This document shows, piece after piece, positions 51,155 to 61,306 of a stretch of DNA of 64,000 bases. The position numbers were made by a program, and so were the translations under genes. Under the pieces are notes generated by a model, which saw nothing but the letters and a program-made list of their open reading frames with translations, searched no databases and had not been told where the DNA came from. Positions within the stretch are counted from its first letter, which is position 1, and each line of letters starts with the position of its first letter. The DNA lies in the NCBI GenBank assembly GCA_963836355.1, contig CAWIJO010000002.1, positions 124,001 through 188,000 on the forward strand, given 5' to 3'. The DNA comes from Palsa-506 sp963836355. Lineage in GTDB: Bacteria > Actinomycetota > Actinomycetes > Streptosporangiales > Streptosporangiaceae.

Positions 51155-52654
51155 GCGTCGCGCCGTCGCAGCCGCCACCACGCGAGGCCCAGCCCGGCGG
51201 CGGCGTACACGAGCACCACCGTGATGCCCGGGCCGGGGCCGATGAGCGCCCATGGTTCGGCGAGCGTCTCGGTGACCGGCTTGGCGCGAAGGGTGGCCAT
51301 GCCGCCGGCCAGCGTGGTTGACATGAGCCAGCGTGGCGAGGTGCCCGGCAGGACCATCCCGGCGATGAGGGGGAGCACGACGAGAGCGATCGTCAGGGTG
51401 ATCGCCGCAGCGCTGCGGCGCAGGAGCATGCCGACGGCGAGCGCGAACAGCGAGACCCCGGTCATGAACAGTGCCGTGAGGACGAGTGCGCGGATGACGT
51501 GTCCGTCGGTCAGCGAGGGCTCCGGGAACGCTGGAGGTCCCATCCCGTTCCCCTTTGAGGATCGGGACGGCCACCAGGAACGCGCCCACCACCGCGACGA
51601 GGCTCACCCCCAATACGGCGGTCCCGAGCACGATCGCCTTCGCGGCCAGCACTAGGCCCCGGTGCGGCGTCGCGGTGAACGTCGTCCGGATCCCGCCCTT
51701 GCGGTACTCCGAGGTGCCGAAGAGCGCACCCACGGCGATGAGCGCCATCAGGCCGGCGACGACTCCGATCAATGAGGCCTCGACGACGTCGTCGTCGGGC
51801 TCCTGCGGTCCGACCTTGCCGCTGCCCTGGACGGTGTAGGACCCGGCGCTCTCCGTCATGACGGGCGGCGGCGGCTCTTCCGTGGCCCCCTTGACGCCGT
51901 CCTTCGGACGGTCGATCGGCATCATCACCTGGATCGGCTGCCAGGTGCGCTCGGTCGTCGGCTCCAGGGTGACGCGGTCGAAGGTGGCCGAGGCCGAGGT
52001 CGGCGCACCGCCCAGCGACGAGGTGCCCATGCCCCGGTCGACGTACAGCCGTGGCGCAGCGGACACCATGAACCCGACCTCGGCGGTGTCCGGAAGTGCC
52101 GGGGTCATCGTGGCGATCTTCTGCCACGTCACGCCGTCAGCGGACTCGTACCCGGTCACGGAGGTGCCGGTCCGGGTCAGGCGCAGCCACCGTGACCCGG
52201 TGCCGGCGCTGCCCGCGACGTCGTGGGAGAAGTCTGACTGCATCCGTACGCCGTGCCCCGCGGTGAGGAGCACCGAGACGTAGGAGGAGCCGCTGGCCGT
52301 GCCGTCCTTGATCACCACGTCGGCGGCGTCGGCTGTCCACGGAGTGGTTGCGACAGGCTTGCTCGGTCCCGTCGGGGGCCTGCCTTGCTGCGCCCCCGCC
52401 GGGGTGGCGAGATCTCCGACGTGCACGGTGATCGTCGTGTCGCCGCGCACCGGCTGATGGACGAAGCCGAACTCGTCGGAGACCGGGTCACCCGTGGGTC
52501 CGACGACGAAGTCCCGGTGCTGGTTGATGTCGTTGCCGCTCCCTGCGGCGCCCACCGCGCTGAGTCCGATCGTCAGGACGGCGGCTCCGACCAGCGTCAT
52601 GACCCATCGGGGCACGCTGCGGAGCTTGGTCCACTCGGCACGTACGGCGTTCAT
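51151..52654 (-). pseudogene. ABC transporter permease with extracytoplasmic domain (one frameshift)
   Basis: From ATG 52654 the product begins MNAVRAEWTKLRSVPRWVMT, has a TM (residues about 17-38), then a 260-residue extracytoplasmic region including SGSSYVSVLLTAGHGVRMQS and ADGVTWQKIATMTPALPDTA (a laminin-G-like beta-sandwich), then TMs from LIGVVAGLMALIAVGALFGT. At about 51551 one additional G in GGGG shifts the frame; continuing gives MGPPAFPEPSLTDGHVIRAL, GVSLFALAVGMLLRRSAAAI and LVYAAAGLGLAWWRLRRRDA. Corrected, it is a 500-residue permease. ATPase gene upstream, second permease downstream. Confidence 0.8.
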
Positions 52655-53573
52655 CGGGCGTCTCCGTGCGTGCTGAATTCGACCGCTCCACGCGTCAGCT
52701 CCATGTACGCCTCCTCGAGCGAGGCTCGGTGCCTGCGGAGCTCGTCGAACGGCACCCCTGCCGCGGTCAGCAACGACGCGATGGCGTCCCCGGCGATCCC
52801 GTCGACGACGACGGAGTCCGAGGCGCTTATGGTCACCGTGGCGCCGGCGTTCGCCAGCACCGTCATGGCCTCTCCGCGCCCCTGGGTGACGACCTCGACC
52901 TGGTTCTTGGACGCGGACGCGAGCAGCGCCGCCATGCTGGTCTCGGCGACCAGACGCCCGCGGCCGATCACGATCAGCTGGTCGGCGGTGTCCTGGAGCT
53001 CGCTCATCAGATGGCTCGAGACGAGCACGACTCGCCCCTCCGCGGCGAGCTCACGGAGCAGTCCGCGGATCCAGATGATGCCGTCCGGGTCGAGGCCGTT
53101 CGTGGGTTCGTCCAGCATGAGCACGGGCGGGTCGCCAAGCAGTGCCGCGGCGATACCTAGTCGCTGCCGCATGCCTAGCGAGTAGCCGCCGGCTCTCTTG
53201 CGTGCGACGGACGCGAGTCCGACCTGGTCGAGCACCTCATCGACCCGTCGCTTCGGGATCCCGTTGCTCTGGCTGAGCCACAGCAGATGGTCGCGGGCGC
53301 GGCGGCTCGGGTGCACCGCGTCCGGGTCGAGCAGGGCGCCCACCTGGGTCAGGGGGGTGGCCAGCGACGCGTACCGCTGGCCGTTGACCAGGGCCTCACC
53401 GGAGTCTGCGGCGTCCAGGCCGAGGACGACCGCATCGTGGTCGACTTGCCGGCGCCGTTCGGCCCGATGAAGCCGGTGACCTCACCCGGTCGGACACTGA
53501 ACGTCAGCCCGTCGACCGCGATGGTCTCGCCGTAGGCCTTGTGGACCGCAAGGACGTCGATCGATGGCCCCAT
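52651..53573 (-). pseudogene. ABC transporter ATPase (one frameshift)
   Basis: From ATG 53573: MGPSIDVLAVHKAYGETIAV, Walker A GFIGPNGAGKSTTMR, then at about 53432 one base is missing and the frame changes, after which VLGLDAADSGEALVNGQRYA, LTQVGALLDPDAVHPSRRAR, signature GGYSLGMRQRLGIAAALLGD, Walker B VLMLDEPTNGLDPDGIIWIR, switch SSHLMSELQDTADQLIVIGR and the C-terminal QVEVVTQGRGEAMTVL follow. All parts of the ATPase are there, so this may be a sequencing error. It is the first gene of the exporter operon, divergent from the histidine kinase. Confidence 0.82.
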
Positions 53574-53674
53574 GGAGGCGACGCTAGGCCGAGGACCGGA
53601 GCCGGGTCGTCACCGTCGAGCGGGATCTTCGGACCCGTTCGAGCCCCGGCGTCCCTCGGTCGGGGGATGACACG

Positions 53675-54874
53675 ATGGCCACAATGGTGGGTGTGACATC
53701 GCGGTCGGCACGTGTGGGCTGGCCCGCAGTGGCCGCCGTGGTGCTGAGCGCGGCGGCGGTGCTGCAGGCGGGCACGGGCGGAAGCCATGGCTCCGTCGAG
53801 CTATGGGGTTCTGACACCTCGGCGGTCGGTCCCGAGCGTCCTCAGGACATCCTGGTCTCGATCATGCTCGCGCTCGCGGCTTCCGCGCCGGTCGCGCTCG
53901 TCAGGCTGTGGCCGGTCCTCGCGGTCGCCCTGTCCGGCCTCGCCACCCTGTTGTGCCTTATGTCCGCCACGCCTCCGACGGCGGGCAGCGTGGTCGCCGT
54001 GGCCGGCCTCTACTTCATCGTCGGTCGTTCCCAGCCGTGGTGGGTGGCCGTCGTCGTGGTCGCCCCGTTCCTGGTGTGGGCCGCCCTTCCCGTCGAGGAC
54101 CTGGCGGGTGGGCGCAGCGTCGCCGCTGCTGTCCTCGTTCTCGTCGCGTGCGCCGACGTCGCGGGGGCCGCCCTGCGGATCCGGGGGTCGACGACTCGTC
54201 GGACGGCCCTGGTCGCCGCCGCTCAGCAGTCGACACAGGAGCACGTCACCCGCGGGGAGAGAGCCACGATCGCCCGCGAGCTCCACGACGTCGTGGCCCA
54301 CCACGTCTCCCTCATCGCGCTGCAGGCGGACGCCGCCCGCCTGACAACGTCGGGCATGCCTGCCGAGGGCGCCGAGAAGCTTGTCGCGATCGGCGACACC
54401 GCCCGGACGGCGCTGACCGAGATGCGGCGCCTCCTCGGCGTCCTGCGAGAGGACGTCGTCGACGAGCCGACCTCGCCTCGCGAACCCCAGCCCGGCCTGG
54501 CACAGCTCCAGGGGCTCCTCGACGACATCCGGGCGATCGGCCCCGGCGGCGCCAGGCTTATCGTCACCGGACACGTCGCGCCGCTCGACCCGAGCATCGA
54601 GCTCACGGCGTACCGCATCGTGCAGGAGGCACTGACCAACGCCCGGCGGCATGCGACGGGGGCCGACGTGGACGTCGAGCTGGAGTACGGCGCTGACGCG
54701 CTCGTCGTCTGGATTCGCGACAACGGCCCCGGACCGGGGACGACGTCCGACGGCCACGGCCTGACCGGGATGCAGCAGCGGGCGGCGATGGTCGGAGGCG
54801 CCCTCACGACCGGAGGCGGACCGCTCGGAGGATTCATCGTGCAGGCCGTACTCCCGTCCGAGATCTCGTCGTGA
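53675..54874 (+). CDS. sensor histidine kinase
   Basis: A 399-residue NarL-type kinase with an N-terminal membrane part of five or six TMs (about residues 17-32, 60-78, 80-98, 105-117, 122-140, 148-167), a dimerisation/phosphoacceptor helix GERATIARELHDVVAHHVSL (His about 204) and a HATPase_c domain (EALTNARRHATGADVDVELE; DNGPGPG; GHGLTGMQQRAAMVGGALTT). It has no large periplasmic sensor, so it probably detects membrane stress. The stop overlaps the GTG of the response regulator. It lies divergent from the ABC exporter operon, which it likely controls. Confidence 0.92.
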   Translation: MATMVGVTSRSARVGWPAVAAVVLSAAAVLQAGTGGSHGSVELWGSDTSAVGPERPQDILVSIMLALAASAPVALVRLWPVLAVALSGLATLLCLMSATPPTAGSVVAVAGLYFIVGRSQPWWVAVVVVAPFLVWAALPVEDLAGGRSVAAAVLVLVACADVAGAALRIRGSTTRRTALVAAAQQSTQEHVTRGERATIARELHDVVAHHVSLIALQADAARLTTSGMPAEGAEKLVAIGDTARTALTEMRRLLGVLREDVVDEPTSPREPQPGLAQLQGLLDDIRAIGPGGARLIVTGHVAPLDPSIELTAYRIVQEALTNARRHATGADVDVELEYGADALVVWIRDNGPGPGTTSDGHGLTGMQQRAAMVGGALTTGGGPLGGFIVQAVLPSEISS

Positions 54875-55536
54875 GCACCACGCGCATCGCGGTCGTCGAC
54901 GACCAGGACGTCGTCCGGACGGCCTTGGCCGCGTTGCTCGCGACGCAGCCGGACTTCTCCGTGGTCGGGACCGCTGCCGACGGCGCCAAGGCCGTGCGTC
55001 TGTGCGCGGAGCAACGACCCGACGTCGTCCTCATGGACGTGCGGATGCCGGTCATGGACGGGATCGAGGCAACCCGCCGGATCGTCGCGACCGGGCATCG
55101 GCCGCGCGTCCTGGTCCTGACCACGTTCGACCTCGACGAGCACGTGTACGACGCGCTGGAGGCTGGCGCCAGCGGGTTTCTGCTCAAGGACGCCAGCGCC
55201 GAACGGCTCTTCGAGGCCGTGCGCGTCATCGCGGCCGGCGACGCCTTGCTGTCCCCGGGCGTGACGCGTCGCCTCGTCGCGGAGTTCGCGAGGCTGCGGA
55301 CGCGGCCCGCCTCGGTCCCGGCTGCTGTCGAGGCGCTCACCCCCCGTGAGCACGAGGTGCTGCTCCTCGTCGCGGAGGGCCTGTCCAACCCGGAGATCGC
55401 GCGGCGACTCGTGGTGGGAGAGGAGACGGTCAAGACGCACGTTAGCAGGGTCCTCACCAAGCTCGGGCTCCGTGACCGGACCCAGGCCGTCGTGCTCGCC
55501 TACGAGTCGGGCCTGGTCGTCCCGGGCCCCCGATGA
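54871..55536 (+). CDS. NarL/LuxR-family response regulator
   Basis: A 221-residue protein from GTG 54871. Receiver: RIAVVDDQDVVRTALAALLA (acidic pair D10/D11), phosphoacceptor D56 in DVVLMDVRMPVMDGIEATRR, and K106 in SGFLLKDASAERLF. LuxR-type HTH: LTPREHEVLLLVAEGLSNPE, IARRLVVGEETVKTHVSRVL, TKLGLRDRTQAVVLAY. Coupled to the kinase by GTGA overlap. Predicted target is the divergent ABC exporter promoter between 53573 and 53675; no clear palindrome could be identified there. Confidence 0.93.
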   Translation: MSTTRIAVVDDQDVVRTALAALLATQPDFSVVGTAADGAKAVRLCAEQRPDVVLMDVRMPVMDGIEATRRIVATGHRPRVLVLTTFDLDEHVYDALEAGASGFLLKDASAERLFEAVRVIAAGDALLSPGVTRRLVAEFARLRTRPASVPAAVEALTPREHEVLLLVAEGLSNPEIARRLVVGEETVKTHVSRVLTKLGLRDRTQAVVLAYESGLVVPGPR

Positions 55537-55667
55537 CCAAAAACCGACCCCAACCTCGACGTCTCCGCCGGTCTGGGCCTGCCGATCTTTGTAGCGGGGG
55601 CAGTGTGCTGGCTCAGGACATAGGCGACACCTGTCTCAGGGCATCGGCGACAGCCTTTGGTGGCTAG

Positions 55668-57642
55668 GACGCCTCTGAACAACGTCGATGCGCTGGCTGC
55701 GTTACGGCTGGGGCCGCTGGTGACACCGGGCAGGCCGCTGGCCGGGCTGTCCTGTCTGGGGGGGTCCGGCGAGTCCGGGTGCCAGCAGCGTGCCGGGGCC
55801 AGATGGACCGGGCTTGAGGTCGCCTTCGGGCGGGGCGGCGCCGGGCCGTCAGGCCAGCGCCCAGGTCCCGCCGCGGCGCGTCAGGCCGGCCTTGACCAGG
55901 GTCCGCAGGTTCAGGCCGGCGCACCGGGTATGCAGCCAGGCGTCGTTCTTCGCGGTCCCGATGTAGCGGAGCCTGACCCGGCGGCCGTTCTGGGTGGCCG
56001 TCCAGGCGATAGTCCGCTCGATGGTCGAGCGAGTCGGGTAGGACCGCCGGAACTCCTCGGTCCTGGCCCGGGCGCGGGCAGCGCGCAGCAGGCCCTCATG
56101 CGGGTGGATGGCCATCGACCGGCCATCTTTCGCGGTGGTGCACCGCTGGCGCAGCGGGCAGCCGGCGCACGCCGCGCCGAAGGTGACTGTCCGGGCCGGG
56201 CTCATCGGCCGGGTCACCCCGGCCGGGCAGGTGACCGTGCCCTGCTGTTCATCGACAGTGAAGTCATCGATGGTGAACCCGCCGGGCACGGCCGGGCGCA
56301 GCGGCCCGGGCTTGATGACGGTGTCGTGCCCGCCGTCGCGGTAGGCGGCCCGCGCCTCCCCGCTGCCGTAAGCCGAGTCGCCGTAGACCTCCAGCCGCTC
56401 TTCCGGCCCTGGCCTGGCCGGGGCGCCGGCGTCCGCGCCGGCCCGCGGCTCCGCGTTGCAGCCCCGGGCTGCGGCGTTGTCCTGCTCCGCCGCTCCCGCA
56501 TCCCGGCGGCTGCCCCGGCGCGCCAGCAGCGCCGGGGGCGGGCGGGCCCGCGCGGAACCGGTCGCGGCCGGCCATCTTCACGCCGTTCTCCGCATCCGTG
56601 CTGCCCGGGCCGGCAGCCATCGTCATCTCGCAGTCGGTGATCAGCCCGCTGTCCGGCTCGGCCGCCACATGCCCCCGGAACCCGTCCCGCCGCTTCGACT
56701 TCGACTTGCGGGTATGCCGAGCTTCCCGGTCCACCGTGGAGATCACCCGGTCGGGCGCCACCTTCCGGGCGATCCGCCACCGCCCGTCGGTCCCGTCAGA
56801 ATCCTGCGCCGGCTCCACGTCCTGCCCCGCGACCAGCGCCAGCAGCCCCAGCGCATCCGCCGCTGCCGCGTCCCGCTCCGGCGCGCCCGCGCCGGTGAGC
56901 TCCGCCAGCACCGCCAGCGCGTCGCTCACCAGATCCGACACCAGCCTGTCCTTGGCCTGCGGGTCGTCCCAGTCGATCGGCGGCTTGCCCGGCCTGGAGT
57001 AATCCAGCCGGCCCGCTGCCGCGATCACCTCCGCCGCGCCGGGCACCACCCGCGCCACCTTGCGCATCGCGGCCACCAGCTGAGTGACGGTGTCCTGGGT
57101 CGCCACGCCGTCGTCGAACACCGTCGAGTCCACGCACCGCTTCCGCCGGCCCCGCAAGATCCCCGTCGCCGCGATCACCTCCGCCACCGCGTCGAACACC
57201 CGGCCCGGGCGCTGCGAGGCAGCGATGCGCCGCCGCCAGTACACCAGCGTGGAGGGGCCGAACGACATCTGCGTCAGCGACCGGCCGCAGGCCACCTTCC
57301 ACCGGATGTCGTACTTCAGCGCGTCCGCCGTCTGAGGATCCGACAGGTCATACAGCTCCTTCAGGACCAGCACGCTGCCCACCAGGTCCGCCGGCAGCGA
57401 CGGCCGCCCGGTCCGGGACGGGAACAAGTCAGCAGTGAAGCTGTCCGGGAACAGCTCCCCGCGATGCTCCGCTAAGAACGCGAACACGCTGCCCGGCGGC
57501 ACCAGGTGCCCGGCAATCATCTCCGCGTCCAGCAACTCCCGGTCCATCCGCGCGCGACCCTGCATAACAAGATCATCTCAGAAGATCGAACACTCTGCCG
57601 GCAGAAACGCCGAATCAGGACACCGAGTTATTCAGAGCCGTC
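55668..57642 (-). mobile_element. IS1182-type insertion sequence
   Basis: The ends are inverted repeats (GACGCCTCTGAACAACGTCG at 55668; GACGGCTCTGAATAACTCGG read inward from 57642), flanked on both sides by CTAG (55664-55667 and 57643-57646), a 4-bp target duplication. The 1975-bp length fits IS1182. Outside the ends are parts of an IS481-type element, so this is a nested insertion. Confidence 0.85.
55849..57565 (-). pseudogene. IS1182-type transposase (one frameshift)
   Basis: The N-terminal part from ATG 57565 contains MIAGHLVPPGSVFAFLAEHR, GRPSLPADLVGSVLVLKELY, DIRWKVACGRSLTQMSFGPS, then the first catalytic strand CVDSTVFDDGVATQDTVTQL and GFRGHVAAEPDSGLITDCEM. Near 56540 the frame changes and the C-terminal part continues through VYGDSAYGSGEARAAYRDGG (second Asp), TCPAGVTRPMSPARTVTFGA, CAGCPLRQRCTTAKDGRSMA and YPTRSTIERTIAWTATQNGR (Glu) to the stop at 55849. 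One base change would restore it. The middle shift is in a run of G/C and could be an error. Confidence 0.8.
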
Positions 57643-57656
57643 CTAGGGGCTCGTAC

Positions 57657-58090
57657 GTGCCGCAGCCGCCCTCGAAGGCCCCCTTGGTCATCACCGCCCT
57701 GTTCGTCGACCACCAGACCTCTGCTGAGGTCGCCGCCCGGTACGGCGTGCACCGGGCCTGGGTCTACAAGCTCAAAGCCCACTACGAGGCCGAGGGCGAC
57801 GCCGCCCTGGAGCCACGGTCACGGCGTCCGAAGACCACACCGACCGCGTTGAACCGGCCCAAGTCGACCTGATCGTGCGGCTCCGCAAGCAGCGGGTCGG
57901 CGCGGGTCTGGAAGCTGCCCGGAGACCATCGCCTGGCACATGGCCCACCACCACGGCCACCAGGTGTCGAGGGCCACGATCAGCCGCACCCTCACCCGTC
58001 AGGGTCTGGTGGTCCCGAGCCGAAGAAGCGACCTGATTCCTCCCACATCCGGTTGGGTCTGCTGCACCGATAGGTGACACCTTGACCGGG
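57657..58090 (+). pseudogene. IS481-type transposase remnant
   Basis: GTG 57657 starts the sequence ALVITALFVDHQTSAEVAAR-type: APLVITALFVDHQTSAEVAA, RYGVHRAWVYKLKAHYEAEG, DAALEPRSRRPKTTPTALNR. This is the IS481 N-terminal HTH. After a stop at 57870 other frames give VDLIVRLRKQRVGAGLEAA and GLVVP-type helices with further shifts. The catalytic domain is absent. The other end of the same element probably lies left of IS1182 at about 55600-55663. Confidence 0.7.
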
Positions 58091-58130
58091 TCTCTGGTGC
58101 CGCGTCGGTCCTTCCTACCGGGCTGGGGCG

Positions 58131-58210
58131 CCAACAGGGGCAGGGTGCAGATTCACGGTCAGACCGTGTGGGGTACGTATCACCCGCCAACATTCAATAG
58201 GGAGTGTGCA
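58131..58210 (+). repeat. about 80-bp imperfect direct repeat, copy 2
   Basis: Related to 49609-49690. It lies directly after the IS481-type remnant and before the four-gene operon, and contains a local inverted pair GGTCAGACC with palindromic character. Confidence 0.6.
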
Positions 58211-58331
58211 CGCGACCGCCGGCGTCGTGGGCCAGGTCAGTCTGTCACGTGATCTGCAGCGGACCCGAGTGCGCATCGCTTGCCAATCTCATCGACACGT
58301 GTCGACACCGCACTGTGCCCTCGAGGGGTGT

Positions 58332-59306
58332 TCAGAGGGCGAGGACGATCTTGCTGGGCGCTTTTCGCTCTTCTAGGAGGTCGTGAGCATGCGCAGCTGC
58401 ATCCAGTGGCATGACCTGCGGTGCCGGCCCGTCGAGCTCACCTCGGGCACGCAGATTCAGCACCGATGCGAGCGCTGTGCGAACCAGCTCGGGGTGCAGA
58501 TGTGCGATTCCGCCCAGGCTGATCCCCGCCACCATGGTTGATGTGTGCCACAGAGAATCCGTCGCGACCGCGGTATCCCCACCGCTCGCGTTGCCCACGA
58601 TGACGTACCTCCCGAGCGGCGCCATTCGGCTGATCAGCTGCTCACGCAGAACGCCGCCCACCGGATCGAAGACCAAGTCCGGGTGCAGCGAGCCCAGGGT
58701 ATTCTCATCGTCGGCTACGACCACCTGGGTGCATCCATTGGCGGCCGCAAGGTCGGCCCGCCGTGCCGAACCGACCACGCCGATCACGCACTGCACGCCG
58801 CGCGCGCGGGCAAGGCGGGCGGCCTGTCCGCCGACACCTCCCGAGGAGCCGAGGACCACGATGGTGTCCGAAGGCTGTATCCGCCCGACCTTGTCGAGTG
58901 CAAGTGCCACGGTCGTTCCGTTTGTGATCAGACCCGCTGCATCTGCCAGGTCGAGCTGAGCTGGCAGCGGGACCACGAGATCGGCGCGTGCGTTGACCAC
59001 CTCGGCATATCCTCCAGCCCGGCTGCCCCGGAAGAAGTCGTTCAGCAGCGCAGCGACCGTTTGGCCGGGACTGAGGTCCGTGACGCCCTCGCCGACTTGC
59101 AAGACCTCCCCGGTCACCTCGATGCCGGGGATGAATGGGGGCAACAGCAGATCGAAGTAGCCACTGCGAAACAGGGTGTCGACGAACCCGACGCCAGCGA
59201 ACCGGACAGCAATCGTGACCTCGCCCGCCTCCGGTTCCGGCGCGTCGAGCTCGCACATCTCCAGGACATCGGCTTGACCGAAACGGGTGACTACGACGGC
59301 CCTCAT
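58332..59306 (-). CDS. zinc-type/quinone oxidoreductase family (MDR) protein
   Basis: A 324-residue NADPH-dependent MDR oxidoreductase from ATG 59306. GroES-like domain: MRAVVVTRFGQADVLEMCEL, VGFVDTLFRSGYF, PGIEVTGEVLQVGEGVTDLS. NADPH-binding Rossmann: DTIVVLGSSGGVGGQAARLA with GGVGG, then SRMAPLGRYVIVGNASGGDT. No zinc-ligand Cys cluster is seen, as in the quinone oxidoreductase group. The start overlaps the stop of the ligase gene (ATGA). Last gene of the operon; it may reduce an enoyl or quinone intermediate. Substrate unknown. Confidence 0.88.
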   Translation of the reverse strand: MRAVVVTRFGQADVLEMCELDAPEPEAGEVTIAVRFAGVGFVDTLFRSGYFDLLLPPFIPGIEVTGEVLQVGEGVTDLSPGQTVAALLNDFFRGSRAGGYAEVVNARADLVVPLPAQLDLADAAGLITNGTTVALALDKVGRIQPSDTIVVLGSSGGVGGQAARLARARGVQCVIGVVGSARRADLAAANGCTQVVVADDENTLGSLHPDLVFDPVGGVLREQLISRMAPLGRYVIVGNASGGDTAVATDSLWHTSTMVAGISLGGIAHLHPELVRTALASVLNLRARGELDGPAPQVMPLDAAAHAHDLLEERKAPSKIVLAL

Positions 59307-61306
59307 CTGTTCTCCTCACGTCGTTTTGTGTATCGCGCGCGAAGGGCAGCCAGTTCGGCAGGCCCCGCATCATCGAGTTGGTGTGTCAGCGCCAACGGGT
59401 TGGGACCGACACCCTCCAAGTAGCGCTTCACTGGAACTTCCATCAGTTTCCCGGTCGGCGTGTACGGGATCGAGCTCACGACTACGACGCGGTCTGGCGC
59501 GTGTCGTGCAGACAGCGCATTGCGCACGACCGAACGGACCTCCTCGCGGGTGACCGACTCCTCGACACGGTTGCCGTCAGTCGGGGCGAGGAGCATCAGG
59601 AGCTCCCCGGCCAAGGTTCCGTCCTGGACGTGTACGACCATGACGTCGTAGTGCGGGAAGTGGCGGCTCATCACGTCGTAGATCTCGCCGGTGCCGATCC
59701 GGACACCTGCGCGGTTCAACGTCGCGTCAGAGCGTCCGGTGATGATCCAGCCGCCGTGGGGTGTCCGTTCGATGAAGTCGCCCTGGTGCCAGAGGCCGGG
59801 AAACCGCTCGAAATAGGACGACCTCACCCGTTTCTGGTTGTCATCTCCCCAGATCCGTACCTGCATCGCGGGGCTGGAGTTGCGCACGACCATCTCGCCC
59901 GGCCCGGCGATTGGTGCGCCGGACTCATCGACGCAGTCGACGTCGACCCCAAGCGCACTGCGACTGATCTCGCCGGACCATACGGGTGTGATTGGTGTGG
60001 AGCCGACCAGAATGGAACAAACGTCTGTCCCGCCGCTTATCGCGCCCACCAACGGGTGGCTCTTCACAGCCTCTGTCGCCCATCGCGCCAGAGATGATGA
60101 CAGCGGTGATCCAGTGACCCCGAGGAAACGCATGGCCGAGAGGTCGCTGGCGGCGATCTCCTCCTCCACGGCTCGTGACCGGTCTAGGAAACTGGGACTC
60201 ACACCGAAATGCGTGACCTCCAGGTCCGCGCACAACCGCCACAGGCGCGTCGGCGGGTTCAGCGGGGACCCGTCGACCAGGACGATCGAGGCGCCTACGA
60301 GGAGAGCGCCGACCATGAAGTTCCACATCATCCAGCCGGTGGTGGTGAACCAGAGCATCCTGTCGCCCGGGCGGAGGTCGAGCTGCAGGCCCAGATCCTT
60401 GCAGTGGTGGACCAGCATCGGCCCATGAGCGTGGATCAGGGCCTTGGGAGGGCCGGTGGTCCCTGAAGAGAACAAGACGTAGAGCGGGTGGCCGAAAGGT
60501 ACGCGTTCGAAACGGGCCGCGACCTCCGCACAGATGAGCGCGTCCCAGGACAGCAGGCTGGCAAGGGCGTCGGGAGCCCGGTCAAGGCAGAGGTCGGTGA
60601 ACTGTCCGTAGGGCAGGTGCACGACTGCCTTCAGGGTGTCGAGCCCGTTGACGATCTCGTTCACCTCACGACAGCGGTCGACTGGTCGGCCGTCCCATAC
60701 ATACCCGGTCACGGCGAAGAGCACGACCGGCTCGACCTGGCTCAGACGCGACAGGGCGGCCTGGGCGCCGAACTCGGGCAGGCAGCTGGTCCAGATGGCG
60801 CCGAGCGAGGCGGTGGCCAGGAACGCGACCACTGTGTCGGGTGCATTTGGCAGATAGCCGGCGACCACTGACCCCTGCTCGACACCCAACTCCGCCAGTG
60901 CGGAGGCAAGCGAAGCAACCTCCTGCCGCAGACGCCTGCGGGTCCAACTCACCGGCGCGGTTGTCTCGCTGAAGGCGTCGATAAGAGCCTCGTCGGGATC
61001 GCCGCCGGTCAGCACGTTCTCTGCATAGTTGCAGCGCACTCGGGGAAACCACTCGACCGGAGGATCCGCAGCGCGTCGTTCGGGCAGGAGGCTGCCTGAG
61101 TAGGCCAACGTGAAGTGATCCCAGATGCTTCTGTAGAACGTAGGCGCATCGTCGACAGACCATCTCCACAGTGAGTCGTAGTCGTCTCCGTGGGGTACCG
61201 CGTACTTGGTCTTCGCCCAGGCCCAGTAGCGGCCGATGGCGGTTTGCTCGTACTGGTCCGGGTCGGGAACCCACGTCGGACTTGCGAGCTGGGCTTCGGC
61301 CGTCAT
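59303..61306 (-). CDS. acetoacetate-CoA ligase-like acyl-CoA synthetase
   Basis: A 667-residue adenylate-forming enzyme from ATG 61306. The N-terminal part has the acetoacetyl-CoA synthetase-type SPTWVPDPDQYEQTAIGRYW. The AMP motif is YVLFSSGTTGPPKALIHAHG, then GDRMLWFTTTGWMMWNFMVG, GVTGSPLSSSLARWATEAV, ISGGTDVCSILVG, and the C-terminal hinge GGWIITGRSDATLNRAGVRI with the catalytic Lys region PYTPTGKLMEVPVKRYLEG. Length is typical of AACS. It activates a short-chain keto- or hydroxy-acid. Flanked by genes with ATGA overlaps on both sides. Confidence 0.9.
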   Translation of the reverse strand: MTAEAQLASPTWVPDPDQYEQTAIGRYWAWAKTKYAVPHGDDYDSLWRWSVDDAPTFYRSIWDHFTLAYSGSLLPERRAADPPVEWFPRVRCNYAENVLTGGDPDEALIDAFSETTAPVSWTRRRLRQEVASLASALAELGVEQGSVVAGYLPNAPDTVVAFLATASLGAIWTSCLPEFGAQAALSRLSQVEPVVLFAVTGYVWDGRPVDRCREVNEIVNGLDTLKAVVHLPYGQFTDLCLDRAPDALASLLSWDALICAEVAARFERVPFGHPLYVLFSSGTTGPPKALIHAHGPMLVHHCKDLGLQLDLRPGDRMLWFTTTGWMMWNFMVGALLVGASIVLVDGSPLNPPTRLWRLCADLEVTHFGVSPSFLDRSRAVEEEIAASDLSAMRFLGVTGSPLSSSLARWATEAVKSHPLVGAISGGTDVCSILVGSTPITPVWSGEISRSALGVDVDCVDESGAPIAGPGEMVVRNSSPAMQVRIWGDDNQKRVRSSYFERFPGLWHQGDFIERTPHGGWIITGRSDATLNRAGVRIGTGEIYDVMSRHFPHYDVMVVHVQDGTLAGELLMLLAPTDGNRVEESVTREEVRSVVRNALSARHAPDRVVVVSSIPYTPTGKLMEVPVKRYLEGVGPNPLALTHQLDDAGPAELAALRARYTKRREENR

